The notes below the pieces were generated by a model. It searched no databases. It worked only from the letters and a program-made list of their open reading frames with translations, and was not told the DNA's origin. Positions 1 to 12,400 of a stretch of 64,000 nucleotides of DNA are shown here, in pieces. Every line of letters starts with the position of its first letter. Position 1 is the first letter of the stretch. The position numbers were made by a program, and so were the translations under genes. This stretch comes from Eudorina sp. 2006-703-Eu-15 (Eukaryota; Chlorophyta; Chlorophyceae; Chlamydomonadales; Volvocaceae). The DNA lies in assembly GCA_003117195.1 (NCBI GenBank), contig BDSI01000008.1, positions 186,001 through 250,000 on the forward strand, read 5' to 3'.

Positions 1-255
1 GGATAGCCAGTTTGACCGCAAGGTGAGGGCCTGGCGCGGGGTAGCGGGCGGCAGCAGGAAGCGCAGGAGTCAGCCAGGCGCATAACCTGGAGTGCAACAA
101 ACACATGTGCGCGGTCATCATTACTTCATAGCCCTGCAGCTCCTGCGCCACTGACCCGTTGCGCCATGTATATACCCCGCTGCCCCAGCATGCCTCCGAG
201 CCCAGCCTGTCGCCCTGTCGCATCCCTTCTGCCTCCCCGCCCCGCTTCCACTCAG

Positions 256-1156
256 GTCAACGTGCACGAGCTCGCCAAGGACATCGACAACAATTTCCTC
301 GCCAAGGGCGACCCCAAGGTGACCATCATCGGAACCATCGACCCCAACAACGCCCTGGACCTGTCCGCCTACAAGCTCGTCGTGCGCACGGGAGGTGAGC
401 TGACCTCGTGGGACAGGGCCGTGCTCGTTCATTTGTGTGGCCCAGCTAGCAGCTACCCATTCGGGCTGTCTTGCCCGGCAGCAGTCTGATGTGTAGCTAG
501 GTAACATTGTTATCAACCAGTGATATGTCAATACCTGACCGCATCATGGTGCCCACACCCGCCTCACCCTCACCCCTGCAGCCCTGCTGGAGTCTGGCTC
601 CAGGATGGAGGTCAAAGTATGCCGCTACGATGCGAGCAGCAGCGAGTGCAAGGACGTGGCGCAGTCTCCCCCGCCGGTGCGGCCGCCTCCTCCAACCAAG
701 TCGACGCCACCGCCGCCACAGCCACTGAAGCGCTCGCCTCCACCACCGGCTGTCGTGAAGAAGTCGCCCCCGCCGTCGCCCCCGCCGTCGCCCCCGCCGT
801 CGCCCCCGCCGTCGCCCCCGCCGTCGTCCCCGCCACCGTCACCGCCCCCACCATCCCCACCTCCGCCCAAGCAAAAGCGCACGCCGCCCTCGCCACCGCC
901 GCCGCCGCCCTCTCCGCCACCGCCCAAGTCGGCCCGCTCGCCACCGCCATCCCCCGGCAAACGCTCCCCGCCGCCGTCCCCCAGTCGTCGGTCGCCACCG
1001 CCGCCGCCTGCCCCTGACATGTCGCCGCCTCCTACCGACTACGGTCCGCCGCCAGCGGGCGACGACAGCTCGCCGCCCGTTGCCGACTCTCCACCGGGCG
1101 GTGAGGACGCCTCCCCGCCGGCCGCTGGTGGTGGTGGTGGTGGTCCAATGCACTGA
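256..1156 (+). CDS. 3' part of a secreted proline-rich matrix protein, possibly gametolysin/VMP-like (5' end outside window)
   Basis: Two exons are visible: 256-394 (after ctcag, ending before gtgagc, phase 1) and 582-1156 (after ctgcag, stop TGA). The joined frame reads VNVHELAKD... then YKLVVRTG-ALLES and MEVKVCRYDASSSEC. It then passes into about 150 residues of SPPPP/SPPP blocks and ends in a Gly run and PMH. An acidic-aliphatic segment closing with V-x-V-C-R-Y-x(6)-C just before a hydroxyproline-type module resembles what I recall of the C-terminal part of volvocine M11 metalloproteases (gametolysin, VMPs). The zinc motif would lie upstream of the window, so the family is inferred. A pherophorin-like wall protein is the main alternative. 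The SP(n) blocks are typical sites of Pro hydroxylation and arabinosylation in secreted algal glycoproteins. Upstream exons are missing because the window starts inside the gene. Confidence 0.6.
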
Positions 1157-2851
1157 TGAGGCGCTCCGCCGCTCCCCACGTGCTAGCTAGGGCGCAACAG
1201 GCGATTCATAACATGGCTTTACAATACGATTGGCACATCGGTTTATTGGCTTTCATGGCTGTGATGAAGCTCGTAAGCGTTGTCGACGATTACATTTTTG
1301 TGGCTTATGCGTTTGTGAGACGGCCGGTACGTTCGGCCATCCGGACCCATCCACCCGGCTTACGCTTAACACTTCCGCCGCCTGGACGGGTATGTCTGCT
1401 GATCTGGTCTGACTGACGGTTTCCGTACATGCAGTACATGATGCGTCTTGACCCTGCTGAATTTGCTGACCCGGGGGATGACATGTCGATGCTGCTGGTA
1501 GGAGGAGGTAGTTGTATCAGTGGTTGCCGATCGCTCCCCACCTGCGGCCACCCGACTTGTTGCGTCGCCATGTTGACCGCGCTATGGTCATCGTTAGGTG
1601 CTGTTTAGGCATCTGGCAAATGCGTTTTTGGTGCGCCGCTGCAAAGGTAGGCGCTCACGCGAGCCACACGGGCTTTACTGGCTTTGCCGTACAGTTCGCT
1701 AACGTGTCTGTACATAATGGTTTATTTACGAGAGCCCCAACCCGTACTGCAGTACCGTACCATGCGGGAGATCGCCAATAGGGTACGTAACGAACATATA
1801 TTGGAGCGCCCCGCCCCCGTTTGTACCTAGTTTCGGCACCAACGGCCGGATCTAGGCTTCTTGCTCTCGCGTACCGTTCAGAGACGCGTGGTTCGGGTGT
1901 GTGGGTCCGTGATTGCCGGGTTGCAATTCATATTGATGTGGCATTGACCTTGTATTGATTGTCTTGATTGTAGACGCTTGTGGCGGTTAGGCGCGGTTAG
2001 GCGCGTACGACGAGTTTCGGACTGGTTTACCCTGTACCCTTAGACCGGAAGCGTGCTGCACGGATTTAGTGATGCTTTGCCTCAGCCAATATCCGGAAGT
2101 ATGAATTGTCCTGATATAGCCGTTTGTGCAGGTTTGTTTCGGTCAGGACTCGAGAGGAGGGGCTATCGCGTATTCGCAATGCGTGCGTAATTGCCGACAC
2201 GATACCTGTGCCGTTGAGTGCGCTTTCTGGTCAGAAAGCAATGCGGCTGGTGGTATAGCTGCTGCTGCTACAGTACGGACAGCAACCAACTGTAAGCAAC
2301 TACCGTGAAGCCACTTCGCGTGCCGCATGGTGGTATCTGATTAATCATAGCGGGCCGCAGATGCCACAGGGGCGGGTAGAGGATGAATTGAGCTGCTGGG
2401 TAGCCGGACAGCGGCAAGAAGTCGTCCACAGAAGCGGTGATCACTGACAGTAAAATCACCGCTGTGATTTGCAGCGGTACTGACGGAAATTTACTGTATT
2501 GCGCCACAAACGAAGTCGTAAGGGAAGCAGGCGTGACACCCACGAGCCATGACCTGGCACACAGCTTCTTATCCGGTCCAGCTTTGCAGCGCTCTCCGAC
2601 AGCAGCACAGCAGCAGTGCAGCACACGCCACGGCCCTCGCCGTCCGCACCCGGCGGCACATCCAATCCGCGTAGCAGCACCCTAGACATCAGATTGGGTC
2701 GGTGGAGCCTGCTGGGGATATGCCCTGGTGTACACCGTTGATCCCTTTTCGGGGTCCGCTGTTACGTTCATTCATTCATTCATTTGGGTCTTGGGTTGGA
2801 CATCAACTTATTTAAACCATGTATTTTACCATTGTACTTAAGCCGTTTTAC
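1157..2851. other. intergenic, no gene seen
   Basis: No exon with convincing splice sites and family similarity was found on either strand. It holds the 3' flank of the proline-rich gene and of the convergent AlkB gene, short inverted segments near 2430-2480, and one copy of the dispersed module at 2699-2785. The open frames present are short and overlap on both strands. Confidence 0.5.
2699..2785 (-). repeat. dispersed repeat module, copy a
   Basis: Reads (on the - strand) gaat repeats, then GTAACAGCGGACCCC, then GGGATCAACGGTGT and a ggc-rich tail. The same module, with small changes, recurs at 42399-42473 and as the right end of the short element at 48037-48193; shorter pieces occur elsewhere. 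The outer side is a (GAAT)n run, so the element may insert at or carry this microsatellite. Confidence 0.6.
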
Positions 2852-5384
2852 TTAAATCTCGCACAACACGATGTCGGGACATAACCGCCGCAACGTAACG
2901 GACATCCGTACCGACCTCGTGACGACGGGCAGGCGGGGCAGGGGCTGGAACTGGGGCCGGTTAGCACCGCCGCGTGACGGGCAGCCCTCCACGCCCACCC
3001 CCTCAAGCGCAACCTCCCCGCGGTCCGCCGCTGGGCCGTTGGCGGGTGACCCGGACCCTGCGCGGGTCGCCGTTGCCGTACAGCTCTCGCAACCCCTCTG
3101 GCCCACAAGCTCAACCTCCAGGGGGGGAATGCCATGCTCCCAGCCGTACCGCGCCTCGCCCGCCATGCCGAGGAGGTCTCCTCCCTGGAGCAAAACACAC
3201 AGGTGGTCGGGCCCACACCACCACACGCCGTCGTCCAGGTCGGCGGTACCCTCCGCCCCTCCTCGCCGTGAGCGCACCACGGCTGGGGCGCCCAGCGCGG
3301 CCCCCTGATGAGGCAACACGGCGGCAGCCACAGATGACGCTGGACCGGCTGCGGCGGTGCTGCTGTCGTCATTCGCAGAGGTGTCAGCAGCCGCCGGGGC
3401 GCCTCCGCAGGCCTGCGGCGACCGGCCTGCCGCAGGCAGCGGCTGCCGGTGTTCCTCGCCCGGCGGCTGTCCATGCGCCCCTCCAGCACCCACTGCCACA
3501 ACGCAGCGCCGCCGTTTACCAGGCGGGGGCGTCTCGGCGCCCGCCTCCGCGGCCCGCCGGCCCAGGCACCGCCCGCACGGCCGCTCCGTGTCCTCCGCGA
3601 CCACCGCCACATCCACCCCACCTCCTGGCGCCCCCGGCTCCGCCCCCTCCGCTGCTGCTGTCCCCTCTCCAGTCTGCACAGGTTGCTGCCGCTCCACCTG
3701 CTCACACATGCTGCTGGTACCGCCGCTGCCGCGAGCGCGCCGGACGTCGTAGCCGTAGCCCTCGGGGCCGACCCGTGGGTCGCAGCGCCGGAAATGCATG
3801 ACGCACGGGCCCCCGATCGACACGCTGACGATGCCGTCTTGGAAGCGGGCCAGGTCCACGTGAGAGCAGATGCCCTCGCCGGGTCGGTACAAGTTGACTA
3901 TGGCCTGGTCGAAGGAGGGCAGCCGTACCGCCAAGTCGGGCGGGAGCAGGTCGCCTGCGGGCCGGGGGGCGCCGTACCAGTAATGGGCCGATGGGTCGGT
4001 AGGGCAATGATGCGCCGGGTTAGACGGTGATGGCGGATGGGCCGAGTACGGTACCATGGCACGGCAGGATGGCACGGCAGGATGGTTTTCACAGCAAGTG
4101 GCTGGATGCGCAAGATGGGATGAGGTGACCGTGGCACGCAAGATGGGATGAGGTGACCGTGGCACGCAAGATGGGATGAGGTGACCGTGGCACGCAAGAT
4201 GGGATGAGGTGACCGTGGCACGCAAGATGGGATGAGGTGACCGTGGCACGCAAGATGGGATGAGGTGACCGTGGCACGCAAGATGGGATGAGGTGACAGT
4301 GGCACGCACAGCGTGGCCGCGCACAATGGCCGGAGGGGACGGGTGGGGACGGGTGTCGAGGAGCCACCGCAGTAGGGTGCCGTGAAGGAGGGGAAGATGG
4401 AGGGCAAACGACGCAATGAGGAGGCCGGCTGCGGCCGTGAGGCGGCGGAGGCTTCGGACGCAAGAAGCGGGCAAAGCGCAGTCGCAGTCGCGAGGAAAGG
4501 GCGGCGCAGCTGTCACGAATGACCGAGGCTCACCGAGGGGCAGCAGCGCAGTCAGGCGCTGCGCCCAGGGCGGCAGGTCGCCGAAGAACATCGCCTGGTT
4601 GGGCCGACCCGCGGGTCGCTGCCGCTGGGCCTCGTTGCGGGCGTCCCCGCCCCCGGCGTCCTCCCCCGCAAGGCAGCCGCTCCGCAGTATGTCAGCCGCC
4701 ACCTCCAACTGGTGAAGAGGAGGGCATGGGGCAACTTATTCAGCAATAGGTGTTGCTTGCAAGGCTGCCGCTTACATTAGGCTCCCGCCTACAGTTTCCC
4801 ATATGTCAAGCAAGACAGCGAGCCCCAATCTACGAACCAAAGGAACATTGAGAGGACTTCGTGACGGTTACACTCACGCTGCACGTGGTACCCACCTGTT
4901 GCTGGGCGGAGAGCGCACGGCGTAGGATCGCCAGCCCGGAGACAGGGCGCACGACGTGCGGCCTTGCAGTTTCGGACCCAGCGGCCGCACAGCCCACCCG
5001 CACGGCGCCTTCCTCGCCTTGAAGACTTGAAGGCATGCTCATCTGTTGTGCCAGTGCATGGATTGGTTGAGCATAAGCGCTAAACGGCCGGGAGCACGTG
5101 CACGTGATAACTGACAACGGCTTATTTTTAAAGACAGCCGTCACCTGAAGCACGCGAAGTAGAGGATGTTCCCATTGTTTCGCACAAGTTTCATCTATTT
5201 CTGAAAATGGGCTTGCGGCTGACTTCCCATGCGGGAAACACTCCGCAGCTGCAAGCGTTTCAGTTTTAGAGGACGAGCGGCGATGCAACCCAAATTTGCC
5301 GCAACTGAGCTCCTCATCGTCTTCGTCACCGAAAAGCTCCTGAAGCAGGCCATCAAGTTGACTTTCAGTTGTCGTTGTTGCCAT
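2852..5384 (-). CDS. AlkB-family 2-oxoglutarate/Fe(II) dioxygenase, plant ALKBH8-like
   Basis: Four exons on the - strand: 5384-5145, 5042-4896, 4708-4534 and 3954-2852 (introns phase 0, 0, 1), giving 554 residues. The fold signature is complete. NQAMFFGDLPPWA is followed by FDQAIVNLYRPGEGI, iron ligands H219-x-D221 in CSHVDLARF, a distal H461 in EARYGWEHG, and the 2OG-binding R537 with R543 in RMSVTLRR. AlkB homologues with this N-Q-x-M-x-F-G-D and GEARYxWxH pattern act in RNA (tRNA wobble) or protein demethylation/hydroxylation; the exact substrate cannot be told here and no RRM or methyltransferase domain is visible. Between H-x-D and the distal His lies a low-complexity insert of roughly 190 residues not usual for the family; I read it as coding, but it could hide an intron. 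The third intron (4533-3955) contains a 28-bp minisatellite and its removal restores the canonical core exactly, which supports the splice choice. The N-terminal 80 residues are acidic and unrecognised. Confidence 0.85.
4114..4309. repeat. 28-bp minisatellite, 7 copies, in AlkB intron 3
   Basis: Seven head-to-tail units beginning gatgggatgaggtgaccg run without interruption; only the last differs, near its end. Because 28 is not a multiple of three and the unit has no stop in any - strand frame, the array stays open in all three frames on that strand. It would read as a 28-residue protein repeat if the intron were retained. Confidence 0.95.
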
Positions 5385-5681
5385 TCGTAAGGCTTTCCTT
5401 GCTCAAACAGCATTCCCAGAGGCGTTCCTGTGAAGCTCAATTTCGTTCAAGTGCCTGGTGAATCTGCCTGCGTTCCGAGTCGACTAGATCTAGTCGCAGC
5501 GGTACGCCATGTACCGCAGGTCCGTTTCCAGGACCCTGGCTTCTAACCAAGTACAGATGAAGATTATTAAACCGATGTTGATTTACCATCATCGATAACA
5601 ACATACCTCTGATAACCACGTGCAACTCAACTCTCGACACGGTCTGAAGTGCACACAAGAACTTCTCCGATCTGCTTCATA
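5385..5681. promoter_or_regulatory. divergent intergenic region (shared promoter of AlkB and the next gene)
   Basis: About 300 bp separate the two divergent start codons (AlkB ATG at 5384 on -, ATG at 5682 on +). No clear TATA element is visible. Bidirectional use is inferred from geometry only. Confidence 0.45.
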
Positions 5682-8600
5682 ATGATGCTCACTTCCCTGC
5701 CACATGTCTCTGGCTTCCGTTTTGGGCCGCGACATCACAGCCGCGTGGCCCGAGCAGCACCTCGACCTGCACGGGGTGTGCTGTCAAACAAGACTAGCAG
5801 CACCCAGAGCTTCGTGCAGCAACACAAAGAAGTGCTGCAGGATCCAGAGTGGTACGGACCTGAGGAGCCGGACCACCCAGTCTCGCCAGCAGCTGCTGCA
5901 GCAGCACCGGCTACAGCAGCCACGCGCGGCGATGTGCGACTGATCTCCAGCTTCACAAAATACATCAAAGGCCACAAGCTTGACCTGTCGGTGCGTGAGC
6001 GACATACAGCGCTCAACACGTGTTCCTTGAGAGGTTTTCAGCGCCAGGACCATGCAAGATGGCGCCTGACCTCCGCCGTTCTTCCCAGATTTCCCCATGC
6101 ACTAATTCTACTTTTACAGTAAATACATTCCAGCAATAGTACATAGGGCCTCGCTCGTGCGGATGTGCCGGTGCGAGCCTACCGTCGAAGCAACCCGGCA
6201 CCAGCACTCACCTCCGACCCGCACGGAACATGCTTCACACTCTCAACTGCACATGCCCTTACCGCACCACCTCGGTCTCCCTGGACCGCGCTCTGGCCGT
6301 CGCGGAGCTGAGATGGCAGCCGAGGAACCCCACCCCGCGCCTCGTTCTTCCACGATGTATGAAATATGACATTCCCGCCGGTTCCGTCTCCGTAACGCGG
6401 AACGCGCCCCTCACCCCCGCCGCCTGTCCGACCCGCCGCAGGTGCTGTTCTGCAACGAGTCCATTCTCAGCGCCGACAGTCGGACCGTGTGCGACGCGAC
6501 AACGGGCCACCACGGGGAGGTGGGTCACCGCTCACCGGCAGTTGTTAAGTGTGGACGGAGGAGGAGGAGGAGGAGCAGCAGAACAGGATGGGGGGAAGGA
6601 AGGGCCGCAACAGCGGCTACATAGCGTAAGCAAGGTGCCCCTTTTGTGTTATTGCCTTGCGTGACCGCCCGGCAAGCGGCAACGCTGGGGAACCCAACAG
6701 TCGCGTGTGTGGCCTTGGCGCTCCACAGTCGCGTGCCTAACCGCTTCAACCGGCCCAACCGCCTCGCCCGAAACACCCCAACCGCCCCAACCGCCTTGCC
6801 GCGGCCCGCTCTGCCCTGACCGCACACAGCTCCTTTCCGAGTTCCTGACCTCCGGTAATCTGCGTGTGGGTGAGGAGCTGCCCCACTGGTTCGTGAACGG
6901 CAACCTGCGCGGCGCCATCAAATGCTGGATGGCCACCCGGCCCGCGGCGTCAGCGCTGGCGGAGGCCGCCGCCGCCGCCGCCGGCGGCGGCGGCGCGGAT
7001 GCCGTCCCAGATGATTCCAGGCACAAGGCCCTCCTGGCATCCGTCTCGCGACACGCGCCGCTGGGCACCTCCGTGGCGCCGCTGGTGGACCGGCTGCTGT
7101 CGGCGATGCCGCAGTGGCGGGCGTCACTGGTGGAGGAGCTGGGGGGCTGGGAGCCGTCGGATCCGGCGACCGCGGAGGTGGGTGGGTGGATGAGAGCCCG
7201 CGGTTACCCTGGATCCGTAGCGGTGCGCGTTTGATGAACACACATTGTCATGTGGAGTATTGTTTTCTACATTTGTCATGTGGAGTAATGTTTGTACGCA
7301 TTGTTATGGCCGCGGCTGCGGAGTGAGTTCAGCTGAGCCTGTGGGCTCGCGGACATGGCAGGTTTCCATGCCGCGCGAGATTTCCGCACTGCCTGGCATT
7401 GTATCAAACCACACTGTCCCCGCCGAACGTGTGTTGTGTGTGTGTGTGTGTGTGTGTGTGCGCACAGGACGTGGCCGCGCTCCATTGCTTCGGCGCCATC
7501 GTGTACAGCTCCCGACTGGATGCGGCGGTGTTCCTGCAGCAGCTGTGTGGCGCGAACCCCTTCTCCTGGGTCGATGCGCAGGTGGGTGGGAAGGGCGGCC
7601 GGGCGGGCGGGCCGGGCGGATGTGTGGTAGGGGCATAGAGCGGGGGGAGGCGTAGATGGATGGATGGGTGGGTGGGTGGGTCTGCCCCATGCGGGCCCTT
7701 GCAGCACAGACGGTGAGGCCAGGGCAGAGCAGGCCAGGGCAAGTATATACATCTCTATCTATCTATCTATATATCTATGTATCTATATATGTATATATTA
7801 TACACACATAACACGTGAAGGCAGCAGGGGGGAGAAAGGAGCTGGTCATCCGCCGTCCGACTTCTTCTTCCTCACCGCCCACATGCGCCCACCTGTTCAT
7901 GCGCCCTACCTACCTGCCGAGCAGGTGGCCGGTGGCGTCATCTCGGAGCCGGACGCCTGGCTGCTGGAGCGCTTCTTCATGAGCCGGGTACGGCATCAAT
8001 TCACCACCGTCTCCTCGTGTTGGATACGCATGTCCTCCTAGAGTTCTCTATGTGCGCGATCTGGACGACTGCACCCCAGGCTTGCTATCTTACTCCTAGA
8101 CTAATTAAGGAGAAATCTAAAAGAAACTGCAACCCTTCAATCACTTTCCATACGATAGCAAGTCTGCTGCACCCGCCGTATCCTTCTACGTCAGCTCTCT
8201 TTTTTCTCTTGAAGCCGGGCGTCGCGGTCCTCCCGTCTTGCGATCCCGCCGTTCTTGCTCGTCCCGTTCTTGCTAATGCCTTACTTGCGCATCTCGCCCG
8301 CAGCACACCGAGGGCGAGCCGCTGCCGATGTGGTTTGCCAAGTGGGGCGTTCGGGAGGAGATCGGCAAATGGCTGGGGGACAAGCAGGTACGGCGTAGTA
8401 CGACATGGCACGGAATGCAGAAGAGATCAGAAAGGTCACTGCTCGCTTTGCGCTTTTGCTTTTCGAAACCCTTCCTATTCAACCTTCAAGCCCGGCCAGC
8501 ATCCATCCACCTGTCCTACCCATTCCTCCGCCAACCTCTCGGCCCGACCACCTTTCCGTACCCAATCGTCCTTCACCTCTGCCTGCTCGCCCATCCCATC

Positions 8601-9437
8601 CCGTGCTTCCACCACGGTTGGATGCTTATCCACCCTCTCACCGTCCCTCCCATTGGATGTCCCGTTGGGGTGTACCCGGGTTTGCTTGTTCCTAGTTTTG
8701 GTTTCCTTTCTTCGTTTTCTTTTACCTCCATCATCCCATCATCCATCCCCGCCCTTCCCGGGTCCGGGTCCGGGGGCGCTGCTGCGCAGGCCGCCCACCT
8801 GGTGCACACGCTGCTTGAGGCCCGCGGGTTCGCTGCCGGGCCCGTGTCCTCCTCCGCCTCCTCCGCCTTGGACTCGTCCGCCTCCGACTCCTATGATGCC
8901 GCCGGCGGGGCCCCTAAGGACGCCCGCGTCGTCGCGCTGGACCGCGTGGAGGCCGCCGCCGCAGCCCTGATGACGTCAGCACTCGCTCGGCACGGCGGCG
9001 GCGGCGAAGTGTCCGGCGCCTCAATCCGCTTCCGACGCAACGTCCGGGTGCGTGACCGGGCCGACCCGGACGGCGCCTCCCACGCCCTCGATCTGCTCGC
9101 GACCGCGGAGGCCGGCGCCGCCACGGTGACGCTGCTGGCTGTTGCCGTACAGATGTCGTACAGTAACGGCAGTACAGGCGCGAATGTGGTCGCGCTAGTA
9201 CGGCAGGCGAAGGAGCAGCTGAACTGGCTGGGCTTCCTGCTGCGTCGCGAGGGGGAGGTGGCGCCGGGTGCGGCGGTGGCCAAGGTGGTGGTTCTGGTGG
9301 AGCCGGAGGAAGGCGGGGAGGCTGCTGCAGCAGCGGCGGCGGCGGTGGCGGCGATCCCGCCGAGTGTGCGGGAGTACCTCGAGCACCATGGTGTGATATA
9401 TACGACGGTTTCGGAGCTTCCATCGAAGAGCTATTGA
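5682..9437 (+). CDS. unrecognised protein, possible organelle transit peptide, seven exons all in phase 0
   Basis: Proposed exons: 5682-5990, 6442-6519, 6830-7177, 7468-7581, 7925-7987, 8304-8387 and 8790-9437, each bounded by good AG/GT sites (for example gcaggtgggt, agcaggtacgg), about 547 residues. Every intron is phase 0. The start is the first ATG in the frame. The N-terminus (MMLTSLPHVSGFRFGPRHH then RVARAAPRPARG) is basic, Ser/Ala-rich and low in acids, as in chloroplast or mitochondrial targeting peptides. The middle has helical, Trp-containing stretches (EELPHWFVNGNLRGAIKCWM, PMWFAKWGVREEIGKWLG) split by Ala/Gly runs; the C-terminal exon contains an Arg-rich patch and a possible Rossmann-like VAKVVVLVEPEE strand. 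I do not recognise the family. An extra exon in the first intron (near 6270-6380) is possible but its splice sites are unconvincing. A GT run (7430-7461) directly precedes one acceptor. Confidence 0.7.
7430..7461. repeat. (GT)n microsatellite abutting a 3' splice site
   Basis: An uninterrupted TG run ends six bases before the exon beginning GACGTGGCC at 7468, in place of the usual polypyrimidine tract. A second simple tract, tatcta/tatata, lies in the next intron at about 7745-7800. Confidence 0.9.
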
Positions 9438-12400
9438 GCAGGTATCATCGGAAGTGCTGCACTGCTTGTGTTGCTGGTGCTGCTGGTGCTCGCCCTGCTA
9501 ATAATTATTAGCCTGCACCAGGCGATGATCAAGGAAGGTTTAGGGTTCAGGTGGGGTGATGGCGGCGTTGCCACTGCTATGGCTGCTGGTGCTGGTGCTG
9601 CTGCCATAGCTCCTGCGGTCCTGCCGCTTTTATATGTTTCAGCACTGCCTCGTTGCTGTTGGTGCGCCTCCAAGCCGCCCCACATTGGCGCGTGTGTGCT
9701 GCGAACGGGATGGCTTGACGTGTGTGTCGTGGGGTTCACGTTTTGAAACTTGGGCGACCCAAGTGATAGTGTCGGTGGAGATGATGGTGAAGAGGGTGGT
9801 GGTGGTGGTGGTGGTGGTGGTGGTGGTGGTGGCTGCGGACGGAGGCTGACGGATCAGAGCGGGCCTAGAAGAATTTCAAGCGCAGGTGAAAGAATCCAAC
9901 CACTACTATGCGAACCTACGGAGATATGGGCGTTTGCCGAGCGAGTCTGTTTGCGCTGCCCCGAGAGGCGGGTACGGCAGTATGTTGCGCGGCAGTCACG
10001 TGTGCTCGTCCGGCAGCGGGGTGTCGTACCCTGTGGAGAGGGAGTCCAATGGGGGTTTATACTCATCGTTGGCTTGTTAAGTGGCTGTAGGTTGGCTTAT
10101 AATTGATGTTCAAGAACATGTTTGTTGTTGCATGGGATTGTGTTGCGCTGGAGGTTGTAGGGCGGTCAGGTTAGGGTCAGGTCAGATACCACTGGTAAGG
10201 TTGGAGGCTGTCGGGTGACAGCGAGGGGAGATACGCAGATGAACCCCTGAAGGACGTCGTATGGACCCCATGAATCGTGGGAGAAGATACCTTGCAGTCG
10301 AGAATGGTGGCTAGCAATACGGTGTACTTGGAGAGGCATGCCACATCGCGCCGGATACTGCAGGGTCGTTGGCAAGCTTGCAAACACTGCAGCCACTGCA
10401 AGGGGTTTGGGTTATATTGATCGAGGCGAGGGCCCTCGGTCCTGCGGCATGATTTGTGGGTCGGCCGTGGTGTATGATGGTGCGAGCGGCGAATCGGTTT
10501 CATGAGCCGTTCGGACGTCCTGTTCTTTCATTCGGGTGTTGGTTGATTGTTGGTTGGTTGGTTGTGGTCAATCCGCGTCGAAGCAGGTAGGCGGCACACT
10601 ACCCCTCCCTGCCGTTACCTGTCAGGACCTCCTTGCTTGGTGATGCACGCTGCGTACTGTCCCGCACGATATGCCCGGGACGCCCGTTTTTGGAACTAGT
10701 TAGGTACGGCAGATGGTGGAATGTTTGTACGTGGTTGATGTTCGTTTTTGGGTGGTTGCACTTGCCGTCGTCGGTTGTCGAAGCGGCGAAGATGGGCGAC
10801 AACAGCAGCGCCGGCGACGGAAGGAGTAATCGGATTCCGGCGTCCATTCTCCGAAGCGAAAAGTAGGAGGGGTTAGGTCCGTAGGGGCGGCAGGAGACGC
10901 AGGGGAGACCCGTGGGTCGTCCAGGTGGCGGAGGAGAAAGCGGGCGTGAGGTCAGGCGGCTAGGGTTTGGGGTGCGATCAGGGCGACAGCTGTGGAGACG
11001 GTACGTAGCTCTTGGCAGGCACTCCCAAGTACGGCATTCACGGCATTCCTCTATCGTGGGGCCTGATGTGGGGATGGTTTTCATTCAGTGGGTCGTCCTT
11101 ACATACATCCTTCCCTTCGTCATTGATTGTGGCGTGGGTTCTCTCCTAAACTGCGTCTTGGATGGGGTGGCCTGCGCAGCGAGAGGGGCCAACGATTCCC
11201 ACCGGGGTAGACGGGGCCGCGAGGACGCATCGTGGTTTGGGTGGTCGATGCCGAGCAGCAGGAAGTCGCGGCGGGTATAGCGGGGTATGCAGGAAACGGT
11301 GAGGCGTGTTCGCTGGGTTGAAGGTTTAGACGGTGGTGAGGTGTGTGAAATGCGTGACGGAAAGGAGGACGAAGCAAGGCCCCCAGACAGTAGACATGTA
11401 CGGATGTTGTCCGGCGGCCTCACAGGCCTGTACGGAAGGTATGCGGCGGCTACATAGACCGGTATGCATAGGTGGCTTGCAGGCTAGTGCCCGTGCGTTT
11501 TGCTTTCGTCGTCACCAGGTGGGTCCATAGCTCCGACCGGGCGATCTAACGGGCGACCGTGAATTGTCGCCGGAAGCAAAGGAAAGCAAGCAGGCAGGGT
11601 GATGCAAGGGGCTGGTTGTCAGGCCTTACAAGCAGACATCCGGCATGCTTGGCTGCTCGCAAGCCCGAAATTGTAACCGGAAATACGGCTCCTTTTCCCG
11701 AAAGGAGGATACAAGAAGCCAGGCGGGATGCAGTACTTTTCTTATCCCTTCGATCGGACTGCGAGTGCCACCCTCCCATGGTCCCACTGTTTTTCAAAGA
11801 CTGCAGCAGACTTAACATCTGTGTGTGGCCCGGTATTTTGCGTGTTCTCCAGCTGGGGCGTTATGGACCGTTGTCTGGGTGAGGCGTCCGTTGTCTTGAC
11901 CGTTGTGGGCTGTTACTGGGCCGTCCAGGGCCGTTTCAGTCGCTTATGTTTCATATGCTCTGCGGCCGCTGATTGAATGAATGAACGTTACAGCGGACCC
12001 TTATTGTGATCCAACCGTTGCAAGGGGGACCCGTCGTCCCGACCGGGCGTTCCTACGGGCCCAGATAGGCGCCTCAACTCATTCGTAGGCGCTTCAACTG
12101 ATCAACCCCTACCAAGGCCTGCGCACCCATCCTCCATCACCCGCGGGAGGGTCACGCAACCCTACCGGCCACCACACCAGGTTACCAGCGCTCCAGGATT
12201 GCCTCTCCTGGAAACCGCACCAGACCCCGAACCACGTGGCGGGGAGGGGGCCGCTGATGCGGCAGACGCAAGAAGGGCCTCAGAAGACCCACGAACCAGA
12301 ACTCCCCTCCATCCTTCGGCATCCCTTCCGCCGCCCTCCTGATCCAACAGAAAATAAATATTCAACTGAAAGGAAAGTGAAAGAAAAGCGAAAGGCAACC

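Noticed and set aside
4114..4309. Regular 28-bp repeats as a CRISPR array
   Set aside because: Units abut with no spacers, the genome is eukaryotic, and the array lies in an intron.
3898..4463. Antisense frames coding a 28-residue repeat protein
   Set aside because: Produced by the minisatellite; the splice model that removes it restores the AlkB core.
9540..9560. Telomere-like ggtttaggg
   Set aside because: A single unit, not a tandem array; no sign of a chromosome end.
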